Shown: one piece after another, positions 41,701 to 48,892 of the stretch | Numbering within the stretch: the first letter of the stretch is position 1 | Layout of the letters: the number at the start of each line of letters is the position of its first letter | DNA from: Paenibacillus sabuli | GTDB taxonomy: Bacteria; Bacillota; Bacilli; Paenibacillales; Paenibacillaceae | Assembly (NCBI RefSeq): GCF_014705605.1 | Contig: NZ_JACXIZ010000016.1 | Location: 62,001-126,000, forward strand | Direction: 5' to 3' | DNA length: 64,000 nucleotides | The notes under the pieces: generated by a model | Database searches by the model: none | What the model was told of the DNA's origin: nothing | The model's input: only the letters and a program-made list of their open reading frames with translations | Made by a program: the position numbers and the translations under genes

Positions 41701-42543
41701 ATACGTATATTCCGTCCCGGGCATTGCATTTTCGTCGATATAGCTGTCGACACCCGAGGCGGTTTCTGCGATTTTTACAAAATCGGCCTCGCCCTGGATC
41801 TTCCGGAGTATCGCAACGGAGCCCGAAGCACTGTCGCTCCACTCCAGCTCGAGATCGCGCCCGGGCAAGGGGGTGACCGTCAATCCCGCAGCCGTCAGCG
41901 GGACGGGCGCATCAAAGAAGAAGCCTTGCGCAAATGCGCGTGTGCCGCTAACCTTCGTTACTTTGAGCTTGAAGCTGCCCTGCACGTAAAAACTGACATA
42001 CTTGCCGTTTGCAACGGCTCCCACTTCCCGGGACTCGAGCACCTGATTGTTTGTATCCAAAATTTCGAACCGTACGATTTCGCTGGCACCTGCACCGTAA
42101 TCGGTGGAGAACACGGAAAACAGATGCTGTGCGGAATCGTTCAATTGAAAGGAATAGGTGAAGCTGCCGCCCGTGTAGACCGCGATTCGTTTCCTGCCGC
42201 TAGCGTCAGGCAGTTGTAGCGAGTTGAGGCCGGTGGGGTTGGACTGCCAGTAGGACACATTGCCCGATTTGCTGTAGCTGTCCACGTAGGCAGGCAGCAG
42301 CGCTACATCGGCAGCGGGCGGGTCATCGCGCCCTTCGGTACTGCGATTCGAGCTGAAGAACGGTAGCACGTAGCCCTCTGCGCCGTAAGCGCCCACCCAG
42401 TTGCCTTGCGTAGTGGAATCGGTATGCACATCGTGCGCTTCTGCCGTCAGGGCTGCCGCGATACCCGGCCACACACTGACCATGAGTGAAGCGATCAGCA
42501 GCGCCATACCCGATTTCCTCCACCATTTCTGTTGCCTTGTCAT
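38725..42543 (-). CDS. Large secreted multidomain beta-helix protein
   Basis: Exported protein of 1272 residues. A signal peptide (MALLIASLMVSVWPGIAAA) is followed by an N-terminal module of about 180 residues with a beta-sandwich pattern. Then come a fibronectin type III domain (about 215-300), a bacterial Ig-like domain (about 310-400), IPT-like segments, and a pectate-lyase-3 right-handed beta-helix from about residue 634 (DDTTAIQAAIAAAKSDGGG, VVYLPTGTFHAS). A C-terminal fibronectin type III domain closes the chain (about 1180-1272). It has no sortase or SLH anchor, so it should be released. It stands alone with its own terminator and a cre-like box upstream. Likely a polysaccharide-acting or -binding enzyme; the exact class is not assignable by eye. 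Confidence 0.85.
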   Translation of the reverse strand: MTRQQKWWRKSGMALLIASLMVSVWPGIAAALTAEAHDVHTDSTTQGNWVGAYGAEGYVLPFFSSNRSTEGRDDPPAADVALLPAYVDSYSKSGNVSYWQSNPTGLNSLQLPDASGRKRIAVYTGGSFTYSFQLNDSAQHLFSVFSTDYGAGASEIVRFEILDTNNQVLESREVGAVANGKYVSFYVQGSFKLKVTKVSGTRAFAQGFFFDAPVPLTAAGLTVTPLPGRDLELEWSDSASGSVAILRKIQGEADFVKIAETASGVDSYIDENAMPGTEYTYALQSISGTLYSLPSAAVSYVTASYDPTSLAWVQAPYSVAAPGQPVELTAVLTDEHEDPIAGYTVKFELEGEYVGTYIDPVIGEAETDGSGTASLVYTPPYAGEFGIRAWTEPNDVDLLDRAEAVTALDVLTPEWELEPLLLRATDAVKPGTLVQVSGHAMQADDWDDVKAVIEPLASAGPTPSVGAVELDIIQKDELRGQFMQMLLPSTISPGSYRLWVSNAQGWSAPFDLNTPRPLFLSDYEAFEGLSIDVSGRNFQAREFDAEEETKVRLDNGTNAYEVPVTELTPYSLRFVVEDVPLGEYEVRVSNDGGQTWSAVQSGQTLTVVSPGEDPLGLGVAWADHFDWDNVLDVTDYGALADDGIDDTTAIQAAIAAAKSDGGGVVYLPTGTFHASIVQLPSEIVLMGDGPDSTMLYHIGGKANFIQAAGDGKTEGRTGIAKIGIRAADDAMYPDAFIWLGHDWGAAVDDMTKRTASEMFVVETSIEYPVLDPVDTSQGSGRGQGMLAIGDERLIIKDNRMIGWVAQYNRIYMNRYVQSSGNYLEYSYSQMPITADYTFIRDNEFVMRGEMDVQVHGISIKSNSHVENNIVRTTGASLKTTYNNDGESIMAEMPGAYFSVGEVLGATADTITLAPTQPLPEPITLRRGTLQIVIVDGTGLGQYREVQYTSGTTYTLMEEWDVVPDRTSKFSLIAPNDHITVYRNELTDNQRGVWLYGNAIDAVVVDNTLTNTDGIYIASTGAVQTGRYTPTYFVNVKGNQLLGTPGTGHASGIIAVSNRKNVGGLFYATGVYGIEIRDNYLYGSQEPISTPRHQKFSGIVSSAATLSSDGNPVFTPEDRDNLNVLIENNQLEQMADGLVLMSGLYGHTALGNQFTDVLREVYEPFGQDTSHLLELPGAFADRRAPYWPTDSELEIGLSASDEAELSWDPAEDIVGVTHYRIYRDDVLLDTVPATATDYVTAPLPTGATYRFQVSALDAAGNESYSVLSGRVEL

Positions 42544-42676
42544 GTCATTTCCCTCTTTTCATTCGGTATTGGACTTTATGTATGAAGTCTTGCGACTTGA
42601 TACCGGCATAGGGCAGCAGGAGGGGAAGGATGCCGCAGGATCGGCCATATGGTCGACAACCGACATGGGTCATTTT

Positions 42677-42690
42677 GGGAAACGCTTTCA
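42677..42690 (-). promoter_or_regulatory. Candidate cre (CcpA) box before the large secreted-protein gene
   Basis: On the minus strand TGAAAGCGTTTCCC matches the cre consensus at 13 of 14 positions. It lies about 134 bp upstream of the start at 42543. Confidence 0.55.
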
Positions 42691-42807
42691 TGAATCCTGT
42701 GGATTGCCATGGCTCAACTATAATGGGCTTGTGAAGAATATGACCTTTGCTAAGTTGGTCAAAGACGGTACTTTCAAGCTGAATATCAAGAGCAAGTAAT
42801 CGTATAT

Positions 42808-42837
42808 TTCCCCGCAGTACTTAGTAGTTGCGGGGAA
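42808..42837. repeat. GC-rich hairpin without T-run
   Basis: TTCCCCGCA and TGCGGGGAA are perfect 9-bp arms around a 12-nt loop. It stands in a gene-free stretch (42544-43025). No T-run follows, so its role is unclear. The rest of that stretch holds nothing else recognisable apart from the cre-like box. Confidence 0.5.
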
Positions 42838-43076
42838 CCGAACAACGAAAGGTTCCGGTAAAATTACACGTGGGTCACTTGTGCCTTCTAGCCATGCCAT
42901 CGTTGATATGGTTCGAACAGTCCTGTCTGAAAAAAATTGTCGAGGTATCAGAAGATCAGAGATGGCTTTATGTGCATATACTTTGGCCTCATAATAGGTG
43001 AGGTGGATTTTTTATTGCTTCATATTTGCAACATTACTGTTGTGATGAACGTTTCACTTATGAGGGAGGGTTTTTT

Positions 43077-43445
43077 CTGAGGAGGATAACTAAAGTTTTT
43101 TTATTTAGTATTATCGGAGTCATTATTCTTTGCATAATGATAGCGGGGATTTATATTAATAATATTGGATTCAAAAATGCGAAGCTCATCTACTCGTTAC
43201 ACACAACTGATCAATCTATCCTCCGAATGGAAGTAAAGGGGGAATATCTTGCTAAAGCGTCAAGGCACACGGATCTTCTCAAAGAAAGAATGCAGAGGGA
43301 GGGTTGGACATTTGAACGACAAGAGGGTGCAGGTTATTTTTTTAAAAAGGACAGCCAAGAAACAGTAGTTACAACAAAGAAAATTTTGAATCGATATTTT
43401 GTTGTTTTCGATGTTAAGGATAATATTGCTGACATTTCAGGATAA
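43077..43445 (+). CDS. Small membrane-anchored protein of unknown function, possible CTG start
   Basis: About 122 residues that I do not recognise. A basic RRITK start and one membrane helix (VFLFSIIGVIILCIMIAGIYI) are followed by an extracytoplasmic part of about 90 residues with alternating polar pattern. This part contains HTDLLKERMQREGWTFERQEGAGYFFKK and a beta-rich end. GAGGGAGGG, an excellent ribosome site, lies six bases before CTG 43077, whereas no ATG, GTG or TTG is available there. The only other in-frame start is TTG at 43026, without a good site. It converges on the broken amidase gene and shares a terminator. Confidence 0.6.
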   Translation: MRRITKVFLFSIIGVIILCIMIAGIYINNIGFKNAKLIYSLHTTDQSILRMEVKGEYLAKASRHTDLLKERMQREGWTFERQEGAGYFFKKDSQETVVTTKKILNRYFVVFDVKDNIADISG

Positions 43446-43449
43446 GCTG

Positions 43450-43474
43450 AAGCCCCCGCATAATGCGGGGGCTT
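43450..43474. terminator. Shared terminator hairpin between convergent genes
   Basis: AAGCCCCCGCA pairs with TGCGGGGGCTT around a tiny loop. It is centred between the stop of the small membrane protein (43445) and the end of the amidase remnant (43485). T content after the stem is modest in both directions. Confidence 0.75.
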
Positions 43475-43484
43475 CTTGCAGTGA

Positions 43485-43964
43485 TTAATTGTCTGCTTTG
43501 TCCATTTCGTAACCATAAACATTGTAGCCTGCACTATACCAAGTGCTAAGAGTTGTTGTTTCTTTTCTGTCTGCAGTATGCTGCGTAAGGAATTTGTGGG
43601 CCGTTGTGCTACCTGTATTTTTTGTGATAATAGCCGTATGTTCCATATCACCGTCACCATCAAAGTCAGCATTTACGGCATCGCCAGTCTGCAAGTCTGT
43701 AGCGTATGCTGCAACACCCGCCCTATCACTCCAATGCTGGTAAAAATTTTGTGCTCCGCCCCATGGAAAACTTGGTACTAGCGGACCGAAATGCCAGGAA
43801 AGATAGTGTTGATAGTTCACCCCGTATCTCATTTCCATTCCGCCTGCGAGCAGCGCCTGCGAGACAAAGTTTGTACAATCATTCCAGCATTCTTCATCGG
43901 GTTCACAAGAAGGACTTGCCGATTCTGCGTAGTACGTCGAGTACACCGGATTTCGTGTATCTAT
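43485..43964 (-). pseudogene. Amidase-domain protein truncated by an insertion sequence
   Basis: The C-terminal ~160 residues of a putative amidase domain (Amidase_6 type) are intact. Visible: the NlpC/P60-like catalytic block DCTNFVSQALLAGG with its Cys, the region DAVNADFDGDGDMEHTAIITKN with the likely His, and LTQHTADRKETTLS-type ending. Upstream the frame continues only to TRNPVYST and then hits a stop where the IS3-family element begins. The signal peptide and N-terminal part are not found beyond the element, so the gene has been broken and partly deleted. The intact family acts on cell-wall peptides. Confidence 0.8.
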
Positions 43965-44037
43965 TTAGCCCCTATTTGAACTTGGACAGTACACCCCTTA
44001 CTCAGATACAATAAATAATGAGGCGGAGGGGAACGAG

Positions 44038-44367
44038 ATGAAGAAGAAGCAATATGATCTTAATTTCAAGAAGATGGTGGTCGCCAAGGGGAAAGAAATT
44101 GGCAACATGACCGCAGTAGCAAGACAGCACGAGCTTGACCCGAAGATGGTACTCCGTTGGGCCAGAGAGCTGGAGAAGCGAAAGGATCTGGATCAATTGG
44201 ATGGGACAGGCATGAAGCAAGCGAAATTTGTACCCACCGCAGAAGATTATGCAGAGCTCGCCAAAGAGAATGAGAAGCTTAAGAAGCTCTATGCAGAGCA
44301 AGCCCTGGAGAGGGACATTCTCAAAGACCTACTAAAAAAAACGAACCCGCACTTGCGGATAAAATAG
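44038..44367 (+). CDS. IS3-family transposase OrfA
   Basis: Protein of 109 residues. The helix-turn-helix region contains FKKMVVAKGKEIGNMTAVARQH and LDPKMVLRWARELEKRK, followed by a leucine-rich coiled coil (LAKENEKLKKLYAEQALERDILKDLLKK), as in OrfA of IS3-family elements. An AAAAAAAA run at 44334-44341 near the end is the expected slip site for -1 frameshifting into OrfB. GGCGGAGGGGA precedes ATG 44038. On its own it would give the DNA-binding regulator of transposition. Confidence 0.9.
   Translation: MKKKQYDLNFKKMVVAKGKEIGNMTAVARQHELDPKMVLRWARELEKRKDLDQLDGTGMKQAKFVPTAEDYAELAKENEKLKKLYAEQALERDILKDLLKKTNPHLRIK
44334..44341 (+). promoter_or_regulatory. Programmed -1 frameshift slip site (A8)
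   Basis: Eight A residues within the end of orfA. A -1 shift here leads into the frame KNEPALADKIEIAKKYIG, continuous with OrfB, as in other IS3-family elements. Confidence 0.75.
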
Positions 44368-45238
44368 AGATTGCTAAGAAATACATTGGACAAGGGCATA
44401 GCGTGAGCTTCGTGCTACGAGTGCTAGAGGTAGAGCGATCCACGTATTATGCACATGTGAATAGGCAGCAGCAGGAACAAGAAACCCTTCACAGGGCCGG
44501 TCGCCCTGCACCTGGTTTATCGTATACACAAGACGGCAAAGCCATCAGCGATGAGCAGATTTGCGAATGGATCATGGAGTTCCTGGCAGGTGAAGGCGCG
44601 AACTACGGCTATCGCAAGCTGACGGTGCTTCTTCGAAGACGCCATCATCTGAACATTAACAAGAAGAAAGTCTACCGTCTATGCAAGCAAATGGATGTGC
44701 TCCGTCCACAGCGAAAGATTAAGATCAAGCATCCCAAGCGACTAGCCAACAATCGCGTGATAACGGCCTCTAATCAACTGTGGGAGACCGACTTAAGTAT
44801 GGCTGGATTAGCGGCGAGCAACGTTTCTTCTTCCTTATGAGCATCCTGGACGTGTTTGATCGCGCCGTCGTCACGTATCATATTGGACTGACATGTGAGG
44901 CGAAGCATCTCGTCCAGATCACGCAGGAAGCGCTTATGAAACGCCAGCTCTTTGACAAGGCAGAAAAGCCCGTCATACGTTCGGACAACGGTCCGCAGTT
45001 TATTAGCAATCTGTTCGAAGATGCCTGTACCGAGTTTGTCATGATTCATGAGCGGATTCCGCCTAAAACGCCGAATAAAAACGCTCACATCGAATCGTAT
45101 CATTCGATCATAGAGGCGGAATGTTACCAGCGACATGAGTTTGAATCTTATCCACAGGCCTATGAAGTCGTGAGTCAGTATGAATATATGGAAGCGGTGA
45201 AGCAAGGTGCTGTAAAGCCAAAGCAAATAAAGGTTTGA
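44343..45238 (+). pseudogene. IS3-family transposase OrfB, frameshifted and internally deleted
   Basis: The -1 frame runs from the A8 site through the HTH_21 region (GEGANYGYRKLTVLLRRR) to NQLWETD, then a single-base deletion near 44800 shifts the frame. The rest (KYGWISGEQRFFFLMSILDVFDR, IRSDNGPQFIS, PNKNAHIESYHSIIEAE) continues in another frame up to 45238, containing the second Asp and the Glu of the DDE triad. After EVVSQY the usual YYN.RR.H..LG block is missing and the sequence jumps to EYMEAVKQGAVKPKQ, so an internal deletion has removed it. The enzyme is non-functional. Confidence 0.85.
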
Positions 45239-45313
45239 TCATCGGCACTAGTGAAAAACGAAGCAATTTAAAGCAATTCTACGATTAATATCGAATAAGA
45301 GGTGCAGTGTCCA

Positions 45314-45892
45314 CAATTAGGGTGTTCAGCCGTGCGGGGCTTGCTTCGCCTTACGCTTGGAAGCTTAGGAACGTAAGGCTGCGTAAGCTTCTTTAAGCTA
45401 GCGCTCCGCTTTTGACCCTTCCGGGTTTGTGGATGAATGATCCCCTTAGCCTCCGCTTCCACTGAGGCCGAGCCACCCCGACACCCCACACAGTGCCCGC
45501 TCGTAACGATTAACGCGGCGGGACGAATCCGGCTCCGTCGCGACCACTCCCCCGAACCGCTCCGTTCCTGATGTCGATGCTCCTAAACCGGGGGATACCA
45601 GCAACGCCAAGGAAAACGAAGCGAAGTGTTTCCAATGGTGATGAAGCTCATGCTCCGCAAGGAAGGCTGTGACGAGCCTGTTGGTGGATGACCGCAAGCA
45701 AAGCCTCCGAGTGATCAACAGCAACCTTACGCGACCATTCCGCTGTGGCTGGTTCCGGGCCGCTTGCAATCATTTTCAAGCAACGATTGTTTGCAAGCTG
45801 TTGACAGAAAAGCCCAAAGAGAGCCGCAACAGCCTGCCTCCCGGCAACCTGTCACAGCCCCCAAACCCGCGTCCCACGCGGCCTCGCAGTTC
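45314..45892. other. Gene-free region with strong secondary structure
   Basis: About 580 bases between the IS element and the sulfurtransferase gene. The first part (45340-45420) has several overlapping inverted repeats, for example GCCTTACG/CGTAAGGC and AAGCTTAG-type arms, that would fold into branched hairpins. The second part has a long minus-strand open frame without a start site or known domain. It may be a remnant of a mobile element or a multicopy repeat, but nothing identifies it. Confidence 0.4.
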
Positions 45893-46729
45893 TTACTTCT
45901 CTCCCGTTGCGATCGGATTGTCAGAGTAAGAAATCCAATCGCTCCAGCTCCCCGCATACAGCTTCACATTCGTGAAGCCGGCCTCGCTGAGCGTGAGCAC
46001 ATTCGGCGTGGCGGTGACGCCGGAGCCGCAGTAGACGATCAGCTCGTCCGTCTCGGACAGCCCGGCGAAGCGGGCGCGCTGCTCCTCCGGACTCTTCCAC
46101 GTCCCGTCCGGGTGCTTGGCCTCGCCCCAAAAATCGTTGCGCGCTCCGGGAATGTGGCCGGCCACCGGGTCGATCGGCTCGACCTCGCCCAGGTAGCGCG
46201 GCCGCTCGCGCGAATCGATCAGCGTCGTGCCGGAGCGGCCCAGTCGGTCCCGCACCTCTTCCGCGCGCACGAGCATGTCCGGCTGCACGCGGGCTGCGAA
46301 TGCCGCCGGCACGACCACCGGCTGCTCCGTCGTGATGGGGAATCCAGCCTCCGTCCAAGCCGTGTAGCCCTGCTCCAGGACGTACGCCTGCTCATGGCCC
46401 AGATAGCGCAGCAGCCACCACAGCCGTGCGGCCATCGCGCCGCCTTGATCGTCGTAAGCGACGACGCGGGAAGAGGCCCCGATCCCGGCCGCGCTCAGAC
46501 GCTGCGCCAGCACGGACGGCTCGGGCAGTGGATGGCGCCCGCCATGCTCGCCGAGCGGGCCGGACAGATCGCGCTCGAGGTCGAGATAGACTGCGCGCGG
46601 CAGGTGGCCGGCCTCGTAAGCGCTGCGCCCCGCCTCGGGCGCTCCGAGCTTGAACCGGCAGTCGACGATGACCAGGTCGGGCTCGTACAGCCTCGCCAGC
46701 AGCCAGCGCATCGATACGATATGCTTCAT
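45893..46729 (-). CDS. Sulfurtransferase (two rhodanese domains)
   Basis: Cytoplasmic protein of 278 residues with two tandem rhodanese domains, of the thiosulfate/3-mercaptopyruvate sulfurtransferase type. Domain one (about 5-120) has VIVDCRF, YEAGHLPRAVYLDLERDLSG and VVAYDDQGG. Domain two (about 150-270) has the catalytic Cys loop VYCGSGVTATPNVL with LIDSRERPRY and GHIPGARN upstream. The first domain has Asp in place of the Cys loop, as is usual. ATG 46729 follows GGAGGAGG. It moves sulfane sulfur to cyanide or other acceptors. Stands alone. Confidence 0.94.
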   Translation of the reverse strand: MKHIVSMRWLLARLYEPDLVIVDCRFKLGAPEAGRSAYEAGHLPRAVYLDLERDLSGPLGEHGGRHPLPEPSVLAQRLSAAGIGASSRVVAYDDQGGAMAARLWWLLRYLGHEQAYVLEQGYTAWTEAGFPITTEQPVVVPAAFAARVQPDMLVRAEEVRDRLGRSGTTLIDSRERPRYLGEVEPIDPVAGHIPGARNDFWGEAKHPDGTWKSPEEQRARFAGLSETDELIVYCGSGVTATPNVLTLSEAGFTNVKLYAGSWSDWISYSDNPIATGEK

Positions 46730-46843
46730 GCTTGTTCCTCCTCCGGACGGACGCATCGGTGCTGCGACCGTAACCTATCATGTTGCTCTTATCGTATCAC
46801 GGCCGGCCTCGGCAGGGAAGATGACGCGTGCCGCACCGTCTGC

Positions 46844-47194
46844 TCAGGATACCGACAGGCAGCGTCCGAGCAGGGTGCCGACGATGATCTGATTGCCGCC
46901 GCGGAAGTAGATGGTCACCGGATTGCCCGGCCGGTATTCCGGCAACTGGTCTAGCGGAATGCGCAGCTCGACATAGTAGGTATGCGACTGCTGGGGCGGC
47001 TGTTCCATGCGAATGCGCAAGCGGACCAGGATATGGGACTCGTCGCGCCCGAGCTGCCGCATGCTGTTGATCGTCCCTCGGCCGGCCGGGGCTTGCGCGC
47101 GCAGCCGTGTATAGACGCCGCGTCGCCAGCGCGACATCCCGAGCGGACCGAGCAGGAGCAGCAGCAGGGCGAACGCGACGATCCATTCGATCAT
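46844..47194 (-). CDS. Small membrane protein of unknown function
   Basis: Protein of 116 residues. One N-terminal membrane helix (IVAFALLLLLLGPLGM) is followed by a basic stretch and a beta-rich domain (HILVRLRIRME, TYYVELRIPLDQLPEYRPGNPVTIYF, NQIIVGTLLG). The PEYRPGNPVTIYFRGG block resembles DUF3592-like or OB-like small membrane proteins, but I cannot place it firmly. AAGGAGG precedes ATG 47194. No operon partner. Confidence 0.75.
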   Translation of the reverse strand: MIEWIVAFALLLLLLGPLGMSRWRRGVYTRLRAQAPAGRGTINSMRQLGRDESHILVRLRIRMEQPPQQSHTYYVELRIPLDQLPEYRPGNPVTIYFRGGNQIIVGTLLGRCLSVS

Positions 47195-47414
47195 GAGCGA
47201 TGCCTCCTTTTATTAGGTACATACGGATGGGTGATCGTACCTAGCTTATCCATTACCTCTTTACCCGCTTCGAGCGTGTTCGAAAAGCACAGCGCACATT
47301 TTTTTGCGCAGTACGCAAACGCCGCTGTTTCTGTAAGCGATCCGATCGGGTATAATGCTGGAGCGGGCGCGCTTTGCGGCCCGACCCGAGACCATCGCGA
47401 AAGGCGGTGCACGA

Positions 47415-48548
47415 TTGCTGGAGCCGTATCTGTTTCCCGTAAAATACGCATTTTTGCTATTCCCCGTGGCGGCATTGCTGTTCACACTGCCCTTCCTGAT
47501 CGTCCAATACCGCCGTCACGGCTATGTCAACAAGCTGCGCGGCGTGCTGCTCTACTTGTTCCTGCTCTATATGATGAATGCCTTCTTCCTCGTGTTGCTC
47601 CCGCTGCCGCCCTCCCGGCACAATGCGCCGCCGGCGTCCGGATCATACATGCAGCTGACGCCCTTCATGTTCATCCGGGACATCCTGCGCGAGAGCGGCA
47701 TCGATCTCAGCCGTCCCTCGGAATATGTGCGCCTGCTCCGCGAGCGCGCGGTGCTGCAGGCGGTGTTCAACGTGCTGCTGACGGTGCCGTTCGGCATCTT
47801 CATGCGCTATTATTTCCACTGGCCCTGGTTCGGCTGCTTCGCCGCCTCGGCGGGCCTGGCGCTACTCTTCGAGGTGACGCAGGTCACCGGCATCTACGGC
47901 TACTACGATTATCCGTACCGGCTGTTCGACGTTGACGACCTGATGCTCAACACGCTGGGCGGGATGGTCGGCTTCCTGCTGGCGGCCCTGGTCCTGTCGC
48001 GCTTCCTGCCGCGGATCGACCGGCTCGACGACGCACTCGACCTGACGGTCAAGCGTGTGAGCTACACGCGGCGGCTGATCGCATTCGGCGTGGATGCATG
48101 CGCGGCGCTGGCGATGCTCGTCGTCTGCGCCATCCTCGGCCAAGCGCTGGCCGGGGGCTTGGTGGCAGCCGGGTATATGGTGCTGGCTCCCTATGCGACC
48201 AACGGCCGCTCGCTGGGCCGCGCGCTCGTGCGCATCCGCATCGTCGGCGCAGGCGAGCGTCTGACCTTCCGCGAAGCGGCGCTGCGCGGCGGCCTGCTCT
48301 ACGGCTGGTTCGGGCTGAATATGGCCATGGCAGGCCAACTGGGGGACGCCATCCCCGGCCTGCTGCTGGTCCCCGCGGCGCTGGCGCTGCTGGTGCTCGA
48401 CGTTCTTGTATTCATCCATGTGATGCGCTGCTTGTTCAACCACCGCCGCCGGCTCTGGCACGAGCGCGCGAGCGGCACGGCTTATCGAATCACCGGAGCC
48501 TCGCAGCGGCAGCCGCGGTCAGCGCCTTCTCCGGCGGACCCCGGCTAG
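47415..48548 (+). CDS. VanZ-RDD fusion membrane protein
   Basis: Protein of 377 residues combining two membrane modules. The VanZ-type domain (about 15-195) has TPFMFIRDIL, NVLLTVPFGIFM, LLFEVTQVTG and FDVDDLMLNTLGG, the diagnostic E..Q and D.DD motifs. The RDD domain (about 210-360) starts with YTRRLIAFGVDACAAL and has NGRSLGRALVRIRIV and LRGGLLYGWFGL. The TTG at 47415 is preferred because AAAGGCGG precedes it. The ATG at 47355 overlaps a TATAAT that looks like the promoter -10. Such fusions are found in Bacillales; their function is unknown, but VanZ domains have been tied to tolerance to lipoglycopeptides. Confidence 0.85.
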   Translation: MLEPYLFPVKYAFLLFPVAALLFTLPFLIVQYRRHGYVNKLRGVLLYLFLLYMMNAFFLVLLPLPPSRHNAPPASGSYMQLTPFMFIRDILRESGIDLSRPSEYVRLLRERAVLQAVFNVLLTVPFGIFMRYYFHWPWFGCFAASAGLALLFEVTQVTGIYGYYDYPYRLFDVDDLMLNTLGGMVGFLLAALVLSRFLPRIDRLDDALDLTVKRVSYTRRLIAFGVDACAALAMLVVCAILGQALAGGLVAAGYMVLAPYATNGRSLGRALVRIRIVGAGERLTFREAALRGGLLYGWFGLNMAMAGQLGDAIPGLLLVPAALALLVLDVLVFIHVMRCLFNHRRRLWHERASGTAYRITGASQRQPRSAPSPADPG

Positions 48549-48565
48549 TCCGCATGACGCCTATA

Positions 48566-48597
48566 GAGGACCCTGAGTCGCAGGGCCCTCTTTTTTT
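48566..48597 (+). terminator. Intrinsic terminator of the VanZ-RDD gene
   Basis: GAGGACCCTG pairs with CAGGGCCCTC around AGTCG and is followed by TTTTTTT. It lies 18 bp after the stop at 48548. Confidence 0.95.
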
Positions 48598-48695
48598 GTT
48601 CGACAAGCGCTTACATGAAGATTCCCTCATTTACACCCGGAATATTTTCCCTTATACTTGAAATTGTCGGATTATGTCGATAATATCATCCAACT

Positions 48696-48790
48696 GAAAA
48701 AGGCAAACCCGCCGAAAGACGGGGACGCAAAGTCTTGGGCCTAAAGCGGACAATCGTCCCGTCACGGCAGCCAGACTGCCGGTATGCCAA
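48696..48790 (+). ncRNA. Class I cyclic di-GMP riboswitch (GEMM-I), copy 1
   Basis: Hallmarks in order: GGCAAACCCG, a GAAA tetraloop helix closed by CCGCCGAAAGACGG, GACGCAAAGTC, the tetraloop-receptor-like CCTAAAG, a variable hairpin, then CGGCAGCCAGACTGCCG. It lies about 100 nt before the chemotaxis-receptor gene at 48893 in the sense direction. Binding of c-di-GMP would turn that gene on or off; the sequence between does not show a clear terminator, so translational control or an alternative stem is possible. Confidence 0.9.
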
Positions 48791-48892
48791 TAGCATGGAA
48801 CGCCAACGATTCGCTGCTTCACAGAGGGTCATTGCCGCTGCGCCAGCTGCGCGCGTCCGGGGTTGCACTACAACAGAGAGTGGAGGACGATT

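Larger units (their letters stand above)
43983..45313 (+). mobile_element. Defective IS3-family insertion sequence
   Basis: Bounded by imperfect inverted ends: TGGACAGTACACCCCTTA at the left matches the reverse complement of the right end (TGGACACTGCACCTCTTA) at most positions. It contains an orfA with helix-turn-helix, an A8 frameshift site and an orfB with the DDE core. OrfB carries a frameshift and an internal deletion, so the element cannot move by itself. No matching short target duplication is evident, which suggests a later rearrangement. Exact ends are uncertain by about 20 bp. Confidence 0.75.

Noticed and set aside
42401-42799. A 132-codon plus-strand frame ending LVKDGTFKLNIKSK
   Set aside because: Its first third is antisense to the secreted-protein gene and it has no ribosome site; the tail is suggestive but not recognisable as a family.
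43583-44014. Short plus-strand frames over the amidase remnant
   Set aside because: They are opposite a frame with clear amidase motifs, and have no ribosome sites.
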